Assembly: GCA_040902895.1 (NCBI GenBank)
Contig: JBBDWL010000087.1
Location: 1 to 64,000, forward strand
Length of the DNA: 64,000 nt
Reading direction: 5' to 3'
Origin: JALYRV01 sp040902895
GTDB lineage: Bacteria; Acidobacteriota; Vicinamibacteria; Vicinamibacterales; SCN-69-37
Positions 58,180-64,000 of the stretch are shown here, piece by piece (the stretch's first letter is position 1; each line of letters begins with the position of its first letter). The position numbers and the translations under genes are program-made. Below the pieces are notes generated by a model. That model made no database searches. It was not told where the DNA came from and saw only the letters and a list, made by a program, of their open reading frames with translations.

Positions 58180-60144
58180 GTGGGACGCAGTCGCAAACGT
58201 AGTCGCACTCCGGTACTGAGACCGCCGGCGCCCAAAGCGTCCAGGTCTCGCGACTTGATCGTGGCTGTAGTGCTGCTCGCGATCAACTGGTTCATTTATT
58301 CGGCTGTCGGCGGCTTCGATTTTGTCAATTGGGATGATCCAACGTACGTGCTGGATAACCCGCGCGTTCTGGATGGACTGAGCTGGTCAAACGTGCAGTG
58401 GGCGTTCACGACGAATCATCCGCCCTACTGGCATCCGCTGACGTGGCTGTCTCACATGCTCGACGTCAGTCTCTGGGGACGCGACGCTGGCGCTCACCAT
58501 CTGGTGAATCTGTGGTTTCACATCGTGAATTCATGGCTGGTGTTCGCAATCTTCAGGTACACCACGTACACTTTTTGGCCCAGCGCCTTCATCGCGGCGG
58601 TGTTTGCCGCGCACCCGTTGCATGTAGAGTCCGTCGCCTGGGTGGCTGAACGCAAGGATGTCCTGAGCGCGTGCTTCATGCTCATGGCACTTCTTGCTTA
58701 CGCGATTTATGCGCGAGTGGGCCAACCATGGCACTACGCCGCGTGCCTAACGGCGTTTGCGCTCGCACTGATGGCGAAGCCGATGGCGGTTACGTTGCCG
58801 GCCCTTCTTCTGGCGCTCGACGTCTGGCCACTGAAGCGCGTCAAGTGGACTTCAGGTTTGCGTGACTGGGGACTCCGGCTCCTCGAAAAACTCCCGATGT
58901 TTGCGATGGCAGCCGCTGCCGCGGTGATTACGATCATCCGGCAGAGCGAGATGGGCGCGATGGCCAGCCTTGAAGCGCTGTCGCTTTCCGCACGTGCCGT
59001 GAACGCACTCGTCGGATACGCCTGGTATCTTGCGCTGATTTTCTGGCCGGCAGGTCTGGTGGCGTTTCATCCAATACGCATATGGCCGTCGACAGTAGTG
59101 ATGACGTCACTCTTGGTGCTGGTGCTGGTAAGCGCGGCCGCACTGCGCTTTCGTCGCGAGCATCCGTACCTGTTGACCGGATGGCTATTCTTTCTAATTG
59201 CTCTGGCCCCGGTCAGCGGTGTCTTTCAGGCAGGCGAGCAGGCAATCGCAGAGCGATTCGTTTACCTCCCAATGCTCGGCATAGTTATGGCCGTGACATG
59301 GGCAGTAGTGGAGTCCGGCTGGCCCCAGAGGCTGATGCCAAAGTTTCTCCCCCTTGCCGCTGGGGGAATTGTCGTAGCGCTCACGGTCTCCGCTCGCGCG
59401 CAAGTACCGGTATGGTCGGACAGCCTGACGCTGTGGGTTCACGCCCTCGAAGCCAGAGGTGAAAGCACTCGCGCCTACGAGAAACTTGCCGAGGCGCAGC
59501 GGGAGCGCGGCGATCTCGCCAGCGCGCTGTTGAACTATCAGCGGGCTCTCGATCTGTCGCCAAAGAATGCCTTTCGGTATCACGCGGTTGTTCGAAACGC
59601 GATGGGGCTGACAGCGAGCCGGCGAGGAGATTTCGGACTGGCCGTGCAGCACCTACTGCTGTCAGTTCAGGCGGATGAGGGTTTCGCAGAGGCCCAACTC
59701 AATCTCGGCAATGCGCTTGCCGCCTCCGGTAACCATGCCGAGGCGGAGAAACAGTTTCGGGTCGCAGTCCAGCTGAACCCGAACCTCACAGAGGCACATC
59801 TTGGGCTTGGAGGTGCCGTGCTCCGCCAAGGCCGAGCGGCGGAGGCCCAACGCTACTATGAAGCCGCGATCGAGCTCCAACCAGATTTGGCAGAGGCGCA
59901 TAACGGCCTAGGAGCAGCCCTGATGGTCGATGGGCAGGTCGATGAAGCCATTCCCCAGTTGCGGGAAGCCGTACGTCTAAAGCCCGGTCTTGCAACCGCG
60001 CACCTCAATCTCGGGATGGCACTTCTGCGCAAGGGTGACGCTGTTGGCGCCCGCAAAGAGCTGGAACAGGCGCTTTCCCTCGACGCAGGACTCGTCACCG
60101 CACGCAATCTACTGAATTCAATGGAACCGGTCAGACGCGACTGA
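58180..60144 (+). CDS. Multi-TM protein with C-terminal TPR repeats (TMTC/PMT-like glycosyltransferase family)
   Basis: GTG at 58180 is chosen as start because it follows the M28 stop at once; 654 residues (an ATG at 58123 would overlap the peptidase). About 10-11 TM segments fill residues 30-405. HPLTWLSHMLDVSLWG, AGAHHLVNLWFHIVNSW and HPLHVESVAWVAERKDVLS match the TMTC-like/PMT-related glycosyltransferase fold with luminal His/Asp/Glu residues. TPRs follow from about 430 to the end (AEAQLNLGNALAASGNHAEAEKQF and similar). TMTC proteins O-mannosylate in animals; the bacterial activity is unknown. GC content is lower than in the preceding genes. Confidence 0.75.
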   Translation: MGRSRKRSRTPVLRPPAPKASRSRDLIVAVVLLAINWFIYSAVGGFDFVNWDDPTYVLDNPRVLDGLSWSNVQWAFTTNHPPYWHPLTWLSHMLDVSLWGRDAGAHHLVNLWFHIVNSWLVFAIFRYTTYTFWPSAFIAAVFAAHPLHVESVAWVAERKDVLSACFMLMALLAYAIYARVGQPWHYAACLTAFALALMAKPMAVTLPALLLALDVWPLKRVKWTSGLRDWGLRLLEKLPMFAMAAAAAVITIIRQSEMGAMASLEALSLSARAVNALVGYAWYLALIFWPAGLVAFHPIRIWPSTVVMTSLLVLVLVSAAALRFRREHPYLLTGWLFFLIALAPVSGVFQAGEQAIAERFVYLPMLGIVMAVTWAVVESGWPQRLMPKFLPLAAGGIVVALTVSARAQVPVWSDSLTLWVHALEARGESTRAYEKLAEAQRERGDLASALLNYQRALDLSPKNAFRYHAVVRNAMGLTASRRGDFGLAVQHLLLSVQADEGFAEAQLNLGNALAASGNHAEAEKQFRVAVQLNPNLTEAHLGLGGAVLRQGRAAEAQRYYEAAIELQPDLAEAHNGLGAALMVDGQVDEAIPQLREAVRLKPGLATAHLNLGMALLRKGDAVGARKELEQALSLDAGLVTARNLLNSMEPVRRD

Positions 60145-60256
60145 GTTGCGAGCTACGATCGAACGCGCAGGAAGCGCGGGCGACCGGATAACTCGGGTAA
60201 TCCAGGCGCCCGCCCCAAGCGAACGAGTGATTGAGGCTATCGGTTCATTCGCTCCG

Positions 60257-60619
60257 CTAATCCGGTACGCATGTGCCACTCTCACAATGGTAGAAGAGTG
60301 GACACGACGGACCACCTCCGCCGCAGTCGACGCATACGCCGTTCTCACAGACCTGGCCGCCACAGTCCCCGAAGTCGTCGCACTCCGAGGCGACGCACCC
60401 GTGCGAGACCGGATCGCACGTCAGGCCTTCTTCCCAACACAGCCACTCGGCATTGTTGCACTTGTCGCACTCGCCTTGGTTGCAAACCCACGGTGCGCAG
60501 TCCTCGTAACTGCTACAAGGGTCGGCCTTTGCGGACAACCCCTGTCCGTACGACCAGATCACGATTGCCACGAGGCCAAATAACCGCGATAAGGTCTTCA
60601 GTGAAGTGCCAGTCAACAT
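60257..60619 (-). CDS. Small secreted cysteine-rich protein (16 cysteines)
   Basis: ATG at 60619 follows a strong ribosome-binding site (AGGAGG, 5 nt away; a GTG at 60625 is the alternative) and gives 120 residues. A signal peptide (FGLVAIVIWSYGQGLSAKA) leads to a mature part with 16 Cys in repeated C-x(4-5)-DC / C-x(4)-C units (PCSSYEDCAPWVCNQGECDKC and CDDFGDCGGQVCENGVCVDC in parts). This resembles disulfide-rich extracellular repeats (EGF/knottin-like). It lies 17 nt after a DsbA-like gene on the same strand, which would supply disulfides. No family is recognised. Confidence 0.7.
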   Translation of the reverse strand: MLTGTSLKTLSRLFGLVAIVIWSYGQGLSAKADPCSSYEDCAPWVCNQGECDKCNNAEWLCWEEGLTCDPVSHGCVASECDDFGDCGGQVCENGVCVDCGGGGPSCPLFYHCESGTCVPD

Positions 60620-60636
60620 TCTCACCTCCTCTCCTA

Positions 60637-61413
60637 TTAACGAATCGCGTGCTCACCGCGCTGAGCAGCGGTGGTCACCGCCGCCAGTCTGTCGAGCGCC
60701 TCGGCGAACATCGCCACCGGTGCAGCACCACCGAGACGCTCGGTTACCAGGACCATTCCATTCGGCTGAGTGCGTCCCAGTAGGAACGTCGGCGTTCCTG
60801 AGATTCCGAGCGACCTAGCGGCATCTTGATCTGCTCGAACTTGCTCAACAGCCTCGCCCTCCAAGCATGAGACAAAAGCTGCTGAGTCGAGACCCAAGCT
60901 CTTGCCGTAGTCGCGCACGGAGGCCGCATCCAAGCGTTTGGGATTCTGAAACAGGACCTCATGCATGTCCCAGAAGCGCCCCTGTCGCCCTGCGCAGATC
61001 GCACTCTCCGCAGCCGTCATCGCGAAACGATGAATATTCTCAAGCGGCAGCTGGCGGAAGGCCATGAGAACCTGACCGGAAGCGACGTAGCGCTCCCTGA
61101 GCACAGGCCAAGTCTCCCGGGCAAACTTTGCACAGTACGGACATTCGAAGTCGGCGAACTCGATGATCGCGATCGGGGCGTCAGGCCTCCCCTGCAAGGC
61201 GGCACCCTGGAGAGACACAGGTTCCTTTGGCAGCGGAGGCGAATTCCGCACCGGACGCGTCGGAGGAGAGGCTTCGCCTTCTCCCTCGGGTCGACCAATC
61301 AGCGTTACTGAAATCAGCACGATCGAGAGCGCGATGAGCGAGACTGATGCCATGACGTCGAGTGCCCGCCGCCAGTCGAGCGTTCGTGGCGATCGATTCG
61401 AGTTGGTCTCCAT
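60637..61413 (-). CDS. DsbA/BdbD-like membrane-anchored thiol:disulfide oxidoreductase
   Basis: ATG at 61413 (good ribosome-binding site, GGGAGGCAGG) gives 258 residues; an upstream GTG/ATG at 61428 is possible. One N-terminal TM segment (about 20-40, VMASVSLIALSIVLISV) is followed by a Pro-rich linker and a thioredoxin-fold domain with the active site FADFECPYCAKFARETWP (CPYC near 98-101) and a cis-proline loop SGTPTFLLG near 215. CPYC is typical of oxidising enzymes such as DsbA. It is upstream of, and probably co-transcribed with, the 16-cysteine protein gene. Confidence 0.87.
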   Translation of the reverse strand: METNSNRSPRTLDWRRALDVMASVSLIALSIVLISVTLIGRPEGEGEASPPTRPVRNSPPLPKEPVSLQGAALQGRPDAPIAIIEFADFECPYCAKFARETWPVLRERYVASGQVLMAFRQLPLENIHRFAMTAAESAICAGRQGRFWDMHEVLFQNPKRLDAASVRDYGKSLGLDSAAFVSCLEGEAVEQVRADQDAARSLGISGTPTFLLGRTQPNGMVLVTERLGGAAPVAMFAEALDRLAAVTTAAQRGEHAIR

Positions 61414-61495
61414 GTTCCTGCCTCCCATCCTTAGAGCACGTTGCGAAATTAGCTGACGACCCTCTTGTACTCTGATCGAGGGCTTGGTACTTTCG

Positions 61496-61520
61496 CCTGA
61501 CCGACAGCGAGGCGGTCAGG
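61496..61520. repeat. Inverted repeat before the transposase fragment (possible IS subterminal region)
   Basis: CCTGACCG (61496-61503) and CGGTCAGG (61513-61520) are perfect 8-bp arms with a 9-nt spacer, ending one base before the transposase ATG. It may be the IS end or a hairpin that blocks transposase translation. The outer IS terminus could not be fixed. Confidence 0.4.
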
Positions 61521-61521
61521 C

Positions 61522-61785
61522 ATGAGCCAAGCCTTAATCGACGATGACTTATGGATTCGCATCGAGCCGCTACTCCCGAAACGTCGGCGCCGCAACCGTC
61601 GATACGCAGGGCGGAAGCCGATCCCCGACCGGGCGGTGCTGACGGGGATCCTCTTCGTGCTCCGCAGCGGGCTTCCGTGGAACATGCTGCCGCGGGAGAT
61701 GGGCTGCGGCTCGGGCACCACCTGCTGGCGGCGGCTAGTGCGCTGGCAACGGGCGGGCGTCAAAAGCGCTTGGGAGTTATCGAGC
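61522..61785 (+). pseudogene. IS5-type transposase, N-terminal fragment
   Basis: The first ~85 codons match the N-terminal domain of IS5-group transposases (DDDLWIRIEPLLPKRRRRNRR, GRKPIPDRAVLTGILFVLRS, GLPWNMLPREMGCGSGTTCW). After about 61760 the sequence no longer fits and the catalytic DDE domain is missing, so it cannot be active; the frame runs on to 61902 through unrelated sequence. This looks like a truncated insertion. The right end of the element is not visible. Confidence 0.8.
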
Positions 61786-61849
61786 TGGGTCGCCGTGTCT
61801 TCGGACAGGCCGCGGTTCGCGAACAGCGGCTGCCCCGGAGAGCGACGAA

Positions 61850-63739
61850 CTAAAGCGCCGCGCCACCGTCCGACGCCGGCGAGTCCACGAGCGGCAAAAT
61901 GACGCGGAACAGCGATCCGCGGCCGGGCGTGCTGGCCGCATCGATATGACCGCCGCTCTGCTTGACGATGCCGTACACCGTGGCGAGACCGAGTCCGGTG
62001 CCCTCCCCGACGTCCTTGGTCGTGAAGAACGGCTCAAAGATGCGCTGCAGCGTGTCGGCATCCATCCCGCGCCCGGTATCGCGCACGGCAAGCTCCGCGG
62101 CCCGGCCGGCGGGCAGTCCGCGCTCCTGGGCCCACGCCCGTGACAGCGTACGGACCCGGGTCTTGATCTGCACGACGCCTGCGCCATCGAGCGCGTCGCG
62201 CGCATTCGAGGCGAGATTGAGCAGCACCTGCTCGATCTGCGACACGTCGGCATCGACCCAGAGCGGCTCCTCCGCGAGCGAGAGCTGCACGGTCACCAGC
62301 TCGCCGAGCACGCGGCGCAGAAACGTCTCGGTGCGCGTCACGACCTGATTGAGATCGACGCGGCGCCGCCGCAGCACCTGCCGCCGGCCGAACGCAAGCA
62401 GCTGGCGGGTGAGCTGCGTGGCACGCTCCGCGGCGCGCTGAATCTCCTGGAGATCCGCCAGCGCGGGGCTTCCCGCCGGCAGCTGCTCTTCGAGCAGGTC
62501 GGCGTACCCCGACATCACGCTGAGCATGTTGTTGAAGTCGTGCGCGACGCCGCCGGCCAGCCGCCCGAGCGACTCGAGCCGCCGCGCCTCCGAGAGCTGC
62601 GCCTCGAGCTCGCGCCGCTCGGTGATGTCGATCATCATCACGATGTCCTCGTCGGCCTGCGGCGAATGGTGCACCGAGAGCAGCGCGTACCGCGGTCCCG
62701 TTCGCGTGTTGAAGCCGACTTCCACTGACTTGATCGGCGCGCCGCTGCGCCATGCTCCGATCAGCGCGTCGCGCTGATCCTGGTCGACCCACATGTCGCT
62801 GAAGGCCAGCACCGGCAGCCCGACGAGATCCGCGCGCTTGAGCCCGAAGAACTTCAGCCACGTCTCGTTGACGTCCTTGAATTTCTGCGCGGGGACATCG
62901 ACGACGGCCGTGAGGATCAGGTCGGACTCGAAGATTCGCGCGAACCGCGCTTCGGATTCGCGCACAGCGCGCTCCGACTCGCGGCGCTCCGTGACGTCAC
63001 GTTCGATGCCGGAGACGCCTACGACATTGCCGCCGGCATCGCAGACAGGAGAAAGCGTCATCGACACAATCAGCTCGTGGCCGTCTCTGTGCCGGCCCAC
63101 GGCGTCGACGACGCGCACGGCGCGTCCCGCCGCCACCTCACTCACCAGGCCGCCGAATCTGGGCCCGTTGCCGGGCGGATGAATGATTGCGATGGACGCG
63201 CCGAGGACCTCCGCCTCGGTGTAGCCGAACAGCCGCTCGGCTCCAGGGTTCCACGCCTGAATGCGGCCGCGCAGGTCGGTGAGGATGATCGCGTCATCGG
63301 AGCCCGACACGATCGCCGCCAGGCGCTCGCGCGTTTCGCGCAGCTGGTCGTCTTCGGTGACGTCGGTGATCACCGACAGCCTCGCGCGGCGCCCACCATC
63401 GAGCGTCAACCCTGCGGTCGTGATGTCGGCGACGATCCGGCGGCCGTCGCGGGCCTGATGTCGAACGCGGCCGACGTGCGTGACGGCATCGGGCACCTGC
63501 GTTGCGACCCCCAGGAAGCGCTCGCGCTCCTCTTCCGGCCGGATGTCGAGCAGGGTCATTCGCTGGAGCTCATCGCGTGACCAGCCGTACAGCGCCGCCG
63601 CCGCGTCGTTGGCGGCCAGGATGCGCCACGACTCCGTTTCGAACAGCAGAATGGGATGCGGATTGCTCTCGAAGAGCAGCCGGTACGCCTCGAGGCTGAG
63701 CGGAATTGGAGCGGGCGGGGAGGCAGAGTCCGGGGCCAT
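61850..63739 (-). CDS. PAS-domain sensor histidine kinase
   Basis: ATG at 63739 (MAPDSASPPAP) gives 629 residues, avoiding the repeat just upstream. Three PAS domains: about 15-125 (YRLLFESNPHPILLFETES), 140-255 (DAIILTDLRGRIQAWNPGAERLFGYTEAEV in part) and 265-385 (FKDVNETWLKFFGLKRADL). The HisKA domain has the H-box AGGVAHDFNNMLSVM (His near 398), and the HATPase has NLASNARDALDGAG, DTGRGMDADTL, FEPFFTTK and GTGLGLATVYGIV. No TM or receiver domain is present, so it is a cytoplasmic kinase with an unknown partner regulator. Confidence 0.92.
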   Translation of the reverse strand: MAPDSASPPAPIPLSLEAYRLLFESNPHPILLFETESWRILAANDAAAALYGWSRDELQRMTLLDIRPEEERERFLGVATQVPDAVTHVGRVRHQARDGRRIVADITTAGLTLDGGRRARLSVITDVTEDDQLRETRERLAAIVSGSDDAIILTDLRGRIQAWNPGAERLFGYTEAEVLGASIAIIHPPGNGPRFGGLVSEVAAGRAVRVVDAVGRHRDGHELIVSMTLSPVCDAGGNVVGVSGIERDVTERRESERAVRESEARFARIFESDLILTAVVDVPAQKFKDVNETWLKFFGLKRADLVGLPVLAFSDMWVDQDQRDALIGAWRSGAPIKSVEVGFNTRTGPRYALLSVHHSPQADEDIVMMIDITERRELEAQLSEARRLESLGRLAGGVAHDFNNMLSVMSGYADLLEEQLPAGSPALADLQEIQRAAERATQLTRQLLAFGRRQVLRRRRVDLNQVVTRTETFLRRVLGELVTVQLSLAEEPLWVDADVSQIEQVLLNLASNARDALDGAGVVQIKTRVRTLSRAWAQERGLPAGRAAELAVRDTGRGMDADTLQRIFEPFFTTKDVGEGTGLGLATVYGIVKQSGGHIDAASTPGRGSLFRVILPLVDSPASDGGAAL

Positions 63740-63769
63740 CGGGGAGTCGGCCCCGGATTGTACTCGGAA

Positions 63770-63793
63770 GGACAGGCTAAAGCCTGTCCCTAC
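63770..63793. repeat. 24-bp palindromic repeat (GGACAGGCT family), copy 2
   Basis: GGACAGGCTAAAGCCTGTCC followed by CTAC. It is the exact reverse complement of the copy at 32835-32858. The rho stop codon (63790-63792, minus strand) falls within its last bases. It may act as a hairpin at the end of rho. Confidence 0.8.
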
Positions 63794-64000
63794 TTGCCGC
63801 TGCTCATGGCCGACAGGAAGTCGCTGTTCGTCTGGGTCTTGCCCATCTTCGAGAGCAGCAGCTCCATCGCCTCGACCGGCGACAGCGGGTTGAGCACCTT
63901 GCGCAGCACCCACACGCGATTGAGGTCTTCCTTCGGAATGAGGAGCTCCTCTTTACGCGTGCCGCTCTTCTGGATGTCGATCGACGGGAAGACGCGGCGG
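63790..64000 (-). CDS. rho: Transcription termination factor Rho, C-terminal part (5' truncated by window edge)
   Basis: Reading the minus strand from the window edge gives 70 residues: RRVFPSIDIQKSGTRKEELL, then RVWVLRKVLNPLSPVEAMEL, LLSKMGKTQTNSDFLSAM and a stop. This is the conserved end of Rho (RRIFPAIDI.KSGTRKEELL). Rho is an RNA-dependent ATPase helicase that ends transcription. The rest of the gene lies beyond 64000. The stop overlaps the 24-bp palindrome at 63770-63793. Confidence 0.92.
   Translation of the reverse strand, partial: RRVFPSIDIQKSGTRKEELLIPKEDLNRVWVLRKVLNPLSPVEAMELLLSKMGKTQTNSDFLSAMSSGK

Noticed and set aside
60145..60256. A hairpin terminator after the TPR membrane protein
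   Set aside because: Only weak 5-bp inverted repeats such as GCGAA...TTCGC were found, with no T-run.
1..64000. tRNA, rRNA or known riboswitches
   Set aside because: No tRNA-like cloverleaf ending in CCA or rRNA core sequence was noticed in the gaps, which are nearly all under 150 bp; a covariance-model search would be needed to exclude short ncRNAs.

Overview
The window is GC-rich and gene-dense, with most intergenic gaps under 150 bp. It most resembles a member of the Acidobacteriota, probably Vicinamibacteria-like. The main evidence is a set of MacB/FtsX-type permeases of the acidobacterial 'duplicated orphan permease' (ADOP) type paired with PadR regulators. Supporting evidence comes from a kinase-TPR fusion, CRTAC1-type FG-GAP proteins, many secreted peptidases and amidohydrolases, and GC-rich palindromic repeats that also sit inside reading frames. 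This placement is inferred from gene content; no 16S rRNA or tRNA gene was seen.

Layout. 0-5.7 kb: end of a methyltransferase, two PH-domain membrane proteins, a cyclic-nucleotide-binding/PilB-type ATPase fusion, DDAH and a YdeI-like protein. 5.8-18.7 kb: three ADOP-type permeases (one frameshifted), two divergent PadR genes sharing a palindrome-rich control region, a SOUL protein, an FG-GAP/ASPIC protein and a PQQ-propeller membrane protein. 18.7-25.2 kb: a tightly overlapping minus-strand cluster of an esterase, an ATP-grasp protein, a GCS2-type carboxylate-amine ligase, an M29 aminopeptidase, a possible further ATP-grasp ligase and a TauE/SafE permease, with a second esterase divergently placed. 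This looks like a system that makes, trims and perhaps exports an unidentified amide-linked small molecule, and it is my best candidate for an undescribed system.

25.2-36.3 kb: exported proteins, a RodZ-like HTH protein, a TPR-GGDEF cyclase, an amidohydrolase, TonB_C-type proteins, a DUF3500 protein, an M20 peptidase and a cystathionine beta-synthase-like enzyme with CBS domains. 36.3-38.6 kb: a visibly lower-GC island with a NotI-like restriction endonuclease overlapping a DNA methyltransferase. 38.6-50.3 kb: small membrane proteins, an exported triple helix-hairpin-helix protein, an App1-type phosphatase, a tandem FKBP lipoprotein, a Ser/Thr kinase-TPR protein, a hydrolase, a DUF547 protein, an SDR and an alanine/glycine:cation symporter.

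50.3-54.7 kb: an MrfA/MrfB (YprA/YprB) DNA-repair helicase-exonuclease pair carrying several repeats in frame, then rpmE. 54.7-58.2 kb: an aldo/keto reductase divergent from a membrane protein-PadR operon with a clear promoter/operator, then an M28 peptidase. 58.2-61.9 kb: a lower-GC segment with a multi-TM/TPR protein, a 16-cysteine secreted protein next to a DsbA-like thiol oxidoreductase, and a truncated transposase. The window ends with a PAS histidine kinase and the 3' end of rho.

At least six families of palindromic or tandem repeats are present. Four genes (an ADOP permease, the M20 peptidase, the AGCS symporter and rho) end inside a palindromic repeat, and five reading frames (methyltransferase, putative ligase, App1, mrfA, mrfB) contain repeat sequence in frame. 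Domain and residue positions below are approximate hand counts.
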